Positions 46,113 to 53,836 of a DNA stretch of 64,000 nucleotides are shown here, piece after piece. The notes beneath the pieces were generated by a model that made no database searches, was not told where the DNA came from, and saw only the letters and a list, made by a program, of their open reading frames with translations. The position numbers and the translations under genes are program-made. Numbering within the stretch: the first letter of the stretch is position 1; every line of letters begins with the position of its first letter. Origin of the DNA: Chryseobacterium sp. Marseille-Q5410. GTDB lineage: Bacteria; Bacteroidota; Bacteroidia; Flavobacteriales; Weeksellaceae. The DNA lies in the NCBI GenBank assembly GCA_946892665.1, contig CAMPOT010000001.1, forward strand, positions 1,736,001-1,800,000. The letters are read 5' to 3'.

Positions 46113-46745
46113 TTATTTTTTGATGATGAATTCATCCATTGGGATACGAACTTTTTTCATCTTTGAAAGCCAGTCGTTCTCCGAATCTCTGTATCCTAAG
46201 TAAAGTAAAGTTACACTTTTTAGTCCCAATTCTTTTAAACCCAGAATTTCATCGACCACCTCACTGCTGAAACCTTCGGCAGGAGTGCTGTCAATTTTCA
46301 GTTCCGCCGCCTGTGCCATAGCCAAACCTAATGCGATGTAAGCCTGTCTTGCAGTGTGAGCGAAATTTTCTTCTGCGGTCTGCGCACCGTAGATCACTTT
46401 CAGTTGATCTGTATAACTGCTGAAACGACCGCGTGGCAATTCCCGGACATCGGTATGATAATCGTAAACTTTGTCGATTTTTTCCGCGGAATAATTGTCC
46501 CAGGCTGCGAAAACCAAAACATGGGAACTATCTCTCATTACCTCCGGGTTCAGGGCTCCTTTTACCATTTGTTTTTTCAGTTCCTGATTTTCCACTACGA
46601 CCACACGGAAAGGCTGTAATCCGGAAGAGGTAGGCGCAAGTCTTGCAGCTTCTAGAATTTTATTCAAATCTTCTTCTGAAACTTTTTTGGTGGAATCATA
46701 CGCTTTTACAGCGTGTCTCCATTGTAAATCTTCAATTAATGACAT
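46113..46745 (-). CDS. Nitroreductase-family NAD(P)H-dependent oxidoreductase
   Basis: From ATG 46745 the protein has 210 residues with nitroreductase blocks RHAVKAYDSTKKVS, EAARLAPTSSGLQPFRVVVV and HTARQAYIALGLAMAQAAEL, which bind FMN. A frame reading back to 46781 would add 12 residues that overlap the promoter region, so ATG 46745 is used. It is the first gene on the minus strand before ohrR and ohr, with 24 bases between, which suggests a three-gene peroxide/electrophile response operon. Confidence 0.88.
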   Translation of the reverse strand: MSLIEDLQWRHAVKAYDSTKKVSEEDLNKILEAARLAPTSSGLQPFRVVVVENQELKKQMVKGALNPEVMRDSSHVLVFAAWDNYSAEKIDKVYDYHTDVRELPRGRFSSYTDQLKVIYGAQTAEENFAHTARQAYIALGLAMAQAAELKIDSTPAEGFSSEVVDEILGLKELGLKSVTLLYLGYRDSENDWLSKMKKVRIPMDEFIIKK

Positions 46746-46778
46746 TGTATTTTTTTTTAATTTTACTATTTCGAGTTG

Positions 46779-46809
46779 CAAATATAATCCAAAATTATAT
46801 TGCGCACAA
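46779..46809 (-). promoter_or_regulatory. Promoter for the nitroreductase-ohrR-ohr group
   Basis: On the minus strand TTG (46809-46807), 20 bases, TATATTTG (46786-46779). The leader to ATG 46745 is about 30 bases. Confidence 0.65.
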
Positions 46810-46854
46810 TTTAATTGAACGATAGATATTTTGAATGAAAGATTAAAGGTTATT

Positions 46855-46888
46855 AAAAAAGAACCGCCTGAGCAGTCAGGCGGTTTTT
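46855..46888. terminator. Terminator for the transaldolase-like gene
   Basis: AACCGCCTGA and TCAGGCGGTT form a ten-pair stem with a GCAG loop, with T tracts on both strands. Confidence 0.88.
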
Positions 46889-46905
46889 AGTAATAGTTTA
46901 TTTTC

Positions 46906-47559
46906 TTAATCCATTTTCTTGGCGTCAGCTACAAATTGTGCTAAACCACTGTCCGTTAACGGATGTTTAAGTAAATTTAAAATTGAAGCGAGAGGAGAAG
47001 TCACCACATCTGCACCTATTTTCGCACAGTTGATAATATGCATCGGCGAACGGATAGATGCTGCGAGAATTTCAGTATCAAACATATAATTATCAAAAAT
47101 AATTCTGATTTCTTCGATTAAATTCATTCCATCAACTGAAATATCATCCAATCTACCCAAGAACGGAGAAACGTAAGTTGCACCAGCTTTTGCAGCCAGC
47201 AATGCTTGTCCGGCAGAGAAAATCAAGGTGCAATTGGTCTTAATGCCTTTGTTTGAGAAATATTTAAGTGCTTTCACGCCGTCTTTAATCATTGGGATTT
47301 TCACCACAATATTAGGATGGAGCGCTGCCAATTCTTCGCCTTCTTTGATCATTTCGTCGTAAGTTGTGCTTAAAACTTCCGCAGAAATATCTCCATCAGC
47401 AATTTCGCAGATGGTTTTGTAATGTTTCAGAATCGCCTCTTTTCCGCTGATTCCTTCTTTGGCCATAAGCGATGGATTTGTAGTAACGCCATCTAAAATT
47501 CCCAAATCCTGGGCTTCTTTAATTTGCTCTAGATTGGCTGTGTCGATAAAAAATTTCAT
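46906..47559 (-). CDS. fsa: Fructose-6-phosphate aldolase / transaldolase, FSA/TalC type
   Basis: The 217-residue protein belongs to the short FSA/TalC group of transaldolases: [33 protein letters not shown], the Schiff-base lysine Lys87 in [26 protein letters not shown], and [11 protein letters not shown]. Flavobacteria use this type as their transaldolase in the pentose-phosphate pathway, but some members are fructose-6-phosphate aldolases. A -7 element TATATTTG (minus strand 47658-47651) may be its promoter. Confidence 0.9.
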   Translation of the reverse strand: MKFFIDTANLEQIKEAQDLGILDGVTTNPSLMAKEGISGKEAILKHYKTICEIADGDISAEVLSTTYDEMIKEGEELAALHPNIVVKIPMIKDGVKALKYFSNKGIKTNCTLIFSAGQALLAAKAGATYVSPFLGRLDDISVDGMNLIEEIRIIFDNYMFDTEILAASIRSPMHIINCAKIGADVVTSPLASILNLLKHPLTDSGLAQFVADAKKMD

Positions 47560-47889
47560 AAGATTAAAGTATATTTTTATTAGATTAAAAGTGGCTAGAA
47601 ATTAAAATATTCAAATTTCCTCACCAATTCTTTCATTTTTTACAGGTTCACAAATATAAGATTTTAAGTGGCAATTAAAAAACCGCCTTTCCAGAGATCG
47701 AGACTGAATTTTAATATAATAAGGAGCAGTTTGGAGTAATTCCTCACAAATTCACACTTGGTTCTTCCGCAATTTTCTGATAATTGTCAATTAAATGATA
47801 ATTTTTTTTTGTTGAAGAAATAATTATGTTTAATTTTGCTATTTAGATTTATTATAAATAAAAATTACGGACGGAAATTCCATTTTAAT
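47560..47889. other. 330-base intergenic region with divergent promoters
   Basis: It holds a possible minus-strand -7 element (47658-47651) for the transaldolase-like gene and a clear plus-strand promoter with doubled TGATAATT for the flavin operon. No gene is seen. Confidence 0.6.
47778..47838 (+). promoter_or_regulatory. Promoter and direct-repeat operator candidate of the flavin operon
   Basis: TTTG at 47808-47811, 19 bases, then TAATTTTG at 47831-47838, a full consensus promoter. Just upstream TGATAATT occurs twice (47778-47785 and 47796-47803), 18 bases apart, and AATTG-T-CAATT lies between. TGATAAT is the half-site word of many Fur-type boxes. Regulation by iron is inference. The promoter lies before ATG 47890 and shows that a frame opening at 47836 is not the start. 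Confidence 0.6.
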
Positions 47890-49380
47890 ATGAAAAAAAC
47901 TTTTTTTACGGCACTTGTAATCTTTGCTTCATTCCTTGGAAAAGCTCAAAAAAACACCTTGCTTGATGGTGGGTTTTGGAAAAATAATCCTTCAATAGAA
48001 ACCATAAAAACGGAAATATCGAAAGGAAACGATCCTGCTCAACAGAACCCGGGGTTCTTTGATCCGGTAGTTATGGCCATTAATAATAAAGCTTCCAATG
48101 AAGTAATTGAGTTTTTACTTGCCCAAAAAGGAAATACCGTCGATAAGAAAACGCACCATTCGAGAACTTATCTTCAGTGGGCAGCTGCTGCAGGAAATCT
48201 AGAATTGGTGAATCTTTTGATTAAGAAAGGTTCAGATGTTCATTATAAAGACAGCCACGGTGCATCGGTAATTGGATACGCAGCAGAAAGCGGAAATCAG
48301 AATACAGCAGTATATGATGCGCTTATCAAAGCGGGAGTTGATCCAAAGGAGAAGAACGAAGATGGCGCCAATCTCATCCATTTGACCATAGCTAATGATG
48401 CGGATTTAAAATTATTGGATTATTTCACTTCAAAAGGTGTTTCCTTTAAAGATAAAGACAATTTTGGTCGCACTGTCCCTGATTATGCTACACGATTGGG
48501 AAATTTAAAAATTATTGATCAACTAATTGCTAAAGGAGTAGAACCTACGGATCAAGCATTATTTTTTGCAACTCAAGGTTCCAGAGCAAAACAAAATGGT
48601 TTGGATGTTTACCAAATTTTGGTTGAAAAGTATGAATTAAATCCGAAAGCAGTTAACCCGAAAGGTGCAACGATCCTTCACTCCTTGGTGAGAAGACCAA
48701 ATGCGGAAATTATCTCCTATTTTCTTAGTAAAAATGTTGATGCAAGCAAAGCTGATATCGAAGGAAATACTGCATTGATGCTTGCTTCAGGTGGAAAAGA
48801 TTTAAAAACCGTAGAAACTTTATTATTAAAAGCAAAAAACATAAATGCCAAAAACGAAAAAGGCGAAACCGCTTTGATGAAAGCTGCAGCTTCCGGATCA
48901 TCTGAAATTGTAGCATTTTTAATCAAAAACGGAGCAGATGTAAAGGCGGTTGATCTTAAAGGAAATAATCTCGCATATTATTGGTTTACTTCCTACAAAC
49001 CAGTCGCAAATCCTGGAAAAGACGCTCAAGCTGATGAATTTTCCGAAAAACTTACTTTGTTACAATCTGCAGGTTTAAACGTGAAAACGCCACAAAAAAA
49101 CGGAAATACTTTGCTTCATCTCGCCGTTGACAAAGGCGATTTATCTTTGGTGAAAAAAGCCATCGAACTCGGTGTTGATCTTAATGCACAAGATGCTGAT
49201 GGAAATTCCGCGCTTCATAAAGCGGCTCTTACTGCAAAAGACGATAAAATCATGAAATTCCTCGTAGAAAAAGGGATAAAAAAAGATTTGAAAACCGAGT
49301 TTGAAGAAACCGCTTACGATTTGGCAAAAGACAATGAATTTCTTACAAAAAATAACATCTCCATCGAATTTTTGAAATAA
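47890..49380 (+). CDS. Periplasmic ankyrin-repeat protein
   Basis: From ATG 47890 the protein has 496 residues with a Sec signal peptide (MKKTFFTALVIFASFLGKAQ) and many ankyrin units, for example LQWAAAAGNLELVNLLIKKG, ALMKAAASGSSEIVAFLIKN, LLHLAVDKGDLSLVKKAIEL and ALHKAALTAKDDKIMKFLVE. It is probably a protein-binding scaffold in the periplasm. It is the first gene of an operon; the DUF2271 gene starts eight bases after its stop. Confidence 0.88.
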   Translation: MKKTFFTALVIFASFLGKAQKNTLLDGGFWKNNPSIETIKTEISKGNDPAQQNPGFFDPVVMAINNKASNEVIEFLLAQKGNTVDKKTHHSRTYLQWAAAAGNLELVNLLIKKGSDVHYKDSHGASVIGYAAESGNQNTAVYDALIKAGVDPKEKNEDGANLIHLTIANDADLKLLDYFTSKGVSFKDKDNFGRTVPDYATRLGNLKIIDQLIAKGVEPTDQALFFATQGSRAKQNGLDVYQILVEKYELNPKAVNPKGATILHSLVRRPNAEIISYFLSKNVDASKADIEGNTALMLASGGKDLKTVETLLLKAKNINAKNEKGETALMKAAASGSSEIVAFLIKNGADVKAVDLKGNNLAYYWFTSYKPVANPGKDAQADEFSEKLTLLQSAGLNVKTPQKNGNTLLHLAVDKGDLSLVKKAIELGVDLNAQDADGNSALHKAALTAKDDKIMKFLVEKGIKKDLKTEFEETAYDLAKDNEFLTKNNISIEFLK

Positions 49381-49387
49381 TAAAACA

Positions 49388-49879
49388 ATGAAAAACACTT
49401 GGAAAACAGCAGCTTTTGCCGCAATCGCATTATTCATTTCTACTGCTTTTGCCGCACAAACCACCAAATACAAAGTGATGCTGCAAATGCAGAATTATAC
49501 CGGTAAAAACGCGTATGTTATTATTTCTTTAATCAATCCAAAAGGTGGATACGACAAAACTCTTTCTGTTCTTGGCGATGATAACGAGTGGTACAATACC
49601 TTAAAAGCATGGGACAAATTCAGAAAAGTAAAAAAAGAAAAACTCAACGGAATTACCGGTGCATCGGTTGCTGGTGGAGCCCGCGCAACAAGAGTAATTG
49701 AATTTGAAACCGCAAAACTAGACAAAGGCTACAAAATTCGTTTTGAAAGCGCAGTAGAAACCCAGAAATACCACACCAAAGACGCTGAAATCGATTTAAC
49801 TTCGGCAGCACTGGATAATCGAGAAGGCGTGAAAGGCAACGGATACATCCGAAATGTGAGATTTATTAAAGTGCAGTAA
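49388..49879 (+). CDS. DUF2271 protein, candidate flavinylated periplasmic carrier
   Basis: The 163-residue protein has a signal peptide (AAFAAIALFISTAFAAQ) and a DUF2271 body (NAYVIISLINPKGGYDKTLS, DDNEWYNTLKAWDKF). Residues 87-93 are NGITGAS, a near-match to the ApbE flavinylation motif D-x-x-[ST]-G-A-[TS], with Asn in place of Asp. The operon also encodes ApbE, which would attach FMN to Ser93. DUF2271 is known as a domain of flavinylated extracytosolic electron-transfer systems. Actual flavinylation here is inferred. Confidence 0.85.
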   Translation: MKNTWKTAAFAAIALFISTAFAAQTTKYKVMLQMQNYTGKNAYVIISLINPKGGYDKTLSVLGDDNEWYNTLKAWDKFRKVKKEKLNGITGASVAGGARATRVIEFETAKLDKGYKIRFESAVETQKYHTKDAEIDLTSAALDNREGVKGNGYIRNVRFIKVQ

Positions 49880-49884
49880 GGCGT

Positions 49885-52080
49885 ATGACATTATCTATTT
49901 GGAGGTATGCGCACTTGGCGCTTGCCCTTGTTTCAAGTGCTTTCCTGATCATACTTTCAGTTACTGGTGCTATTTTGGCTTATGACGCCATTGCCGAAAA
50001 AACTCAGAATCAGCGCATCGAAAACTTAGAAAACATTACCCTAGCTCAGGTTTTGCCGGTTCTGCGTGACCAATATTCTGAGGTTCTCGAACTGAAAATT
50101 GATCACAACCAATTAGTTTCCATCGATGCGATGGACGAAAATGGGAATTCTATTAAAGCATATATCGATCCCAAAACCGGAAAAAAATTAGGAGAAATTA
50201 AACCCAAAAGCGATTTCATTCAGTGGATTACCGCTTTGCACAGATCATTATTTTTAAAGGAATCCGGCCGAGCAATCGTTGCAGTAGTTTCCTTTTTGCT
50301 GATGCTTATTTCCGTCAGTGGTTTAATCCTAATTGTAAAAAGACAAAAAGGAATTAGGCATTTTTTTGATAAAATTAATAAAGATTTCTTTGCACAATAT
50401 TTTCATGTGGTGACCGGAAGATGGCTTCTTGTACCTGTTTTTATCATCGCTCTCACGGGGACTTTGGTTTTCGTTGCCAGATTAGATTATTTTAAGGGAG
50501 AAAATTCCGAAATCAAATCGAAATCTTCATCGGAAACAAAAGCAACTGCATTAAAAGATATTCCTTTTTTTAGAGAAACTCCACTTTCGAAGGTAGAACG
50601 AGTAGAATTTCCTTTTATTCCGGATGATGAAGCAGAACCTTTTATCATTCATTTGAGAAAAAAATCGGTGACAGTCAATCAAGTTACCGGAACCATCATT
50701 TCGGAAACGAAATATCCGTATTCTGCGGCAGTTGAAAAGTTCAATCTTGATTTACATACTGGCCGAACGAATGCAATTTGGGCATTTATTTTAGGATTAG
50801 CTTCTTTGAACATTTTGTTTTTTATTTATTCAGGATTTGTAATTACTTTCCGCAGAACACGCACGAAAATCAAAAATAGAATAAAACCAAAAGATGCTGA
50901 AATTGTTCTATTGGTAGGTTCTGAGAATGGTACAACGCTCTTCTTTGCAAACCAAATTCATCGCCAATTATTGAATGAAGGAAAACGTTCGTACTTGGCA
51001 GAAATGAATCAGTTTCAAAGTTTTGAAAGTGCAAAAGAAATGGTAATTTTTACTTCAACATATGGTTTGGGAGATCCACCGAGCAACGCCAACCAATTTG
51101 AAACTTTGCTGCAGAAATTCCCTCAGCAAAATAAAATTGGCTATTCTGTGGTTGGTTTCGGCTCGAAATCTTATCAGGAGTTTTGCGCGTTTGCTGTGAA
51201 AGTAAATGATTTATTGGCAAAACAAAATTGGGCAGAAACCACTACTTCAATTTTTACTGTAAATGATCGATCGGCAGACGAGTTTGCAGCATGGGCGCAT
51301 GTTTGGAGCGAAAAAACTCTGCATCCACTTGCAACAGCTCCTGCGGTTTACAATACTAAAATTCCAGGGCTAAAGAAATTTATTGTTACCGAAAAAACAA
51401 TGGTTTCTGATGATAATCTTACCTTTAAAATTGTCTTAAAACCAAGAAAAAATCAAAAATTTTCCTCCGGAGATTTGTTGGCAATTTATCCTGCAAAGGA
51501 TAATAGAGAAAGGTTTTATTCCATCGGTAAAAATCAGGATTCAGTACAATTAATTGTGAAACTTTTTCCAAATGGTTTCGGCTCCGGATTTTTGAATAAT
51601 TTAAAAGTCGGTGATGAAATTTCAGCAAGAATTATGGAAAATCCGAATTTTCATTTTCCACAAGCTGCCGAAAATATCGCATTAATCGCAAACGGAACAG
51701 GAATAGCTCCTTTTTTAGGAATGATTCAGGAGAATATTTTGAAAAAGAAAATTTCGCTATTTGCAGGTTTCAGACATGATAATGAATGGGTAAATTCATA
51801 CCGAAATTTCGCTGAAAACCAAATGAATCAAGGTCAATTAGAACACTTCGATTTTGCATTTTCTCGTGAAGAAAACAAACAATATGTGATGGATCTTATT
51901 CGCAAAAACGAAAATTATTTCGCGAAATTGCTCGCTGAAAATGGAATCATTATGATCTGTGGTTCCTTGAAAATGCAGAAAGATGTAGAAATAATTCTCG
52001 ATGAAATTTGCCAGAAATTCTTAGAAAAACCATTGCAACACTTTATTCAAAACGGTCAAATACTTGCGGATTGTTACTAA
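49885..52080 (+). CDS. PepSY-TM / flavodoxin / FAD-NAD(P) reductase fusion
   Basis: The 731-residue membrane protein starts with a PepSY-associated membrane region (helices near residues 12-33, 130-152, 178-198 and 300-325, with the N-terminal YAHLALALVSSAFLIILSV), followed by a flavodoxin domain from about residue 338 (LVGSENGTTLFFANQIH; FTSTYGLGDPPSNA) and a CysJ-like reductase (about 490-731: RERFYSIG for FAD, LIANGTGIAPFLGM for NAD(P), with EIILDEI near the end). It should carry electrons from NAD(P)H in the cytoplasm across the membrane to the periplasmic DUF2271 protein. Confidence 0.9.
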   Translation: MTLSIWRYAHLALALVSSAFLIILSVTGAILAYDAIAEKTQNQRIENLENITLAQVLPVLRDQYSEVLELKIDHNQLVSIDAMDENGNSIKAYIDPKTGKKLGEIKPKSDFIQWITALHRSLFLKESGRAIVAVVSFLLMLISVSGLILIVKRQKGIRHFFDKINKDFFAQYFHVVTGRWLLVPVFIIALTGTLVFVARLDYFKGENSEIKSKSSSETKATALKDIPFFRETPLSKVERVEFPFIPDDEAEPFIIHLRKKSVTVNQVTGTIISETKYPYSAAVEKFNLDLHTGRTNAIWAFILGLASLNILFFIYSGFVITFRRTRTKIKNRIKPKDAEIVLLVGSENGTTLFFANQIHRQLLNEGKRSYLAEMNQFQSFESAKEMVIFTSTYGLGDPPSNANQFETLLQKFPQQNKIGYSVVGFGSKSYQEFCAFAVKVNDLLAKQNWAETTTSIFTVNDRSADEFAAWAHVWSEKTLHPLATAPAVYNTKIPGLKKFIVTEKTMVSDDNLTFKIVLKPRKNQKFSSGDLLAIYPAKDNRERFYSIGKNQDSVQLIVKLFPNGFGSGFLNNLKVGDEISARIMENPNFHFPQAAENIALIANGTGIAPFLGMIQENILKKKISLFAGFRHDNEWVNSYRNFAENQMNQGQLEHFDFAFSREENKQYVMDLIRKNENYFAKLLAENGIIMICGSLKMQKDVEIILDEICQKFLEKPLQHFIQNGQILADCY

Positions 52081-53063
52081 AATATTACTTTTTCAATAGA
52101 TTAAAATTTGTTCTTGCAATCTTATGGCTGATCGCAGGCCATATTTCTGTTGCTGCACAGGAAAATGTTTTGGTAGAGAGACAAATTACACTGATGGGTT
52201 CATTGTTCAATATTACGGTTGTGGATCGCGATTCCGCTGTCGCTAACTACAATATTGATAGATGCACCGATGAAATAACCCGGATTGAAAATCTGATTTC
52301 TGAGTGGCAACCGCAAACCCAAATTTCTGAAGTGAATCGGAACGCCGGAATAAAACCCGTAAAAGTGGATCGCGAAGTTTTCGAGCTAACGGCGAGAGCC
52401 ATCGCATATTCGAAAATGTCGGAGGGAGCTTTTGATATCAGTATTGCTTCGTTAGATAAAATTTGGAAATTTGATGGTTCGATGACCGAAATGCCTTCAG
52501 AGGAATCCATAAAAAACTCAGTTCGAAACGTGAATTATCAACTCATAAAGCTCGACCGAGATTCATCAACGATTTTTCTGCAGCAAAAGGGAATGAAAAT
52601 CGGCTTTGGTTCAATAGGTAAAGGTTATGCTGCCGATAAAGGCCGGGAAATTCTGCAAAAATTAGGCGTAAAATCCGGAATTGTCAATGCTTCTGGAGAT
52701 ATCGCAACTTGGGGAACGCAACCGAACGGAAAACCTTGGGCAATCGGAATTAGAAATCCTTTTAAAAAGCATAAAATTTCCAAAATTTTAAACCTAAAAC
52801 ACGGTGCAGTAGCCACTTCCGGAAGTTATGAAAAATACGCAGAAATCGACGGAGTACGGTATTCGCATATCATCAATCCGAAAACCGGTTATCCTGCAAC
52901 CGGTCTCACGAGCGTTACTATTTATGGTTCTTCTGCAGAATTCGCTAACGCTTTAAGCACTTCAATTATGGTTTTAGGAAAAGAAAAAGGGAAAAAGTTA
53001 GCCCTCCAATTCCCTCATTACGGGTATCTTTTCATCACAGATCAGGGAAAAACTATCAGGTAA
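52071..53063 (+). CDS. apbE: FAD:protein FMN transferase (ApbE)
   Basis: From TTG 52071 the protein has 330 residues with a signal peptide (LKFVLAILWLIAGHISVAAQ) and ApbE motifs FGSIGKGYAADKG, NASGDIATWGT, VATSGSYEKY and HIINPKTGYPATG. It transfers FMN from FAD to a Ser or Thr of exported proteins. TTG 52071 overlaps the preceding stop by ten bases; an earlier TTG at 52008 would add 21 residues ahead of the signal peptide and is less likely. The last gene of the operon. Confidence 0.9.
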   Translation: MLLKYYFFNRLKFVLAILWLIAGHISVAAQENVLVERQITLMGSLFNITVVDRDSAVANYNIDRCTDEITRIENLISEWQPQTQISEVNRNAGIKPVKVDREVFELTARAIAYSKMSEGAFDISIASLDKIWKFDGSMTEMPSEESIKNSVRNVNYQLIKLDRDSSTIFLQQKGMKIGFGSIGKGYAADKGREILQKLGVKSGIVNASGDIATWGTQPNGKPWAIGIRNPFKKHKISKILNLKHGAVATSGSYEKYAEIDGVRYSHIINPKTGYPATGLTSVTIYGSSAEFANALSTSIMVLGKEKGKKLALQFPHYGYLFITDQGKTIR

Positions 53064-53282
53064 AGTAATTTTGTGCAAAAACCGCATAAATTAATGTATT
53101 TCAGTGTATTAATTATTTTTCAGATTATTTCTTTTCTTCCTTTTTTAAAAATTTATTAATTAAAAATAACTAGTTAATTTCCACAAATTTCATTTAATTA
53201 ATAATTATTATTTTAGCCGACCCTTACCAAAAGGGATTTGCTAATTAAAAACTTTGTAAAGAAGTTTTACATCAAAACATCA

Positions 53283-53822
53283 ATGACCCACAAAGGACAA
53301 ATCGTCGAAATTCCTGCCACATCTCCTCTTTACCGAAGAAATAAAGATTCCTGGAACTCGAAATATGAAGAATTGCTATCGAAATCAACGATAAGGTATT
53401 CGCTATTTGATGGTTTTCTGGTTGGTGAACATCTGGGCATAGAAAATTTTAAACTCGGACAACGCAAAGGAATTAATGTTGGTGGGAAGAAATCGCCATT
53501 GTATGTCATCGGAATCGATGATGAAGAAAACCGACTTTTTGTGGGAGAAGGAGAGTTGCATCCGGGACTTTGGTTTTCTGTTTTTTGTTTTAATCCAAAT
53601 GAATTCGTTTGGACAGAATCTTTTGAAACGCATCAGAATCTGGAAAAAGGAATTTCAGTTGAAATTGCCATCACTTCGGAAAAAAACATCATTCCTGCTT
53701 CATTTTATTTAATTAATCATATCATTTTTCTGGAATTTGAAAACCCTGTTAACATCAGTTTTCTAAACGAACCGATTTTAATCTTTAAAAATAATAACAT
53801 CATCGCTGAGAAAAAAAAATAA
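53283..53822 (+). CDS. Stand-alone MnmA-type central/C-terminal domain protein
   Basis: From ATG 53283 the protein has 179 residues. VGEHLGIENFKLGQRKGINV, SPLYVIGIDDEENRLFVGEG and ELHPGLW (residues 47-97) match the domain of the tRNA 2-thiouridylase MnmA that follows the PP-loop catalytic half, and a beta-barrel-like C-terminus follows. The N-terminal ATP-binding half with its two Cys is absent, so it cannot thiolate tRNA by itself. A longer frame from 53238 is possible but less likely. Located just before a nuclease gene with a 14-base gap. Confidence 0.75.
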   Translation: MTHKGQIVEIPATSPLYRRNKDSWNSKYEELLSKSTIRYSLFDGFLVGEHLGIENFKLGQRKGINVGGKKSPLYVIGIDDEENRLFVGEGELHPGLWFSVFCFNPNEFVWTESFETHQNLEKGISVEIAITSEKNIIPASFYLINHIIFLEFENPVNISFLNEPILIFKNNNIIAEKKK

Positions 53823-53836
53823 ATATATCTTAAAAC

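Noticed and set aside
46746-46781. Longer nitroreductase starting at 46781
   Set aside because: This start falls in the -7 promoter element, and the family N-terminus begins at 46745.
47836-47889. Longer ankyrin protein starting at 47836
   Set aside because: The start lies on the -7 element of the promoter, and the signal peptide begins at 47890.
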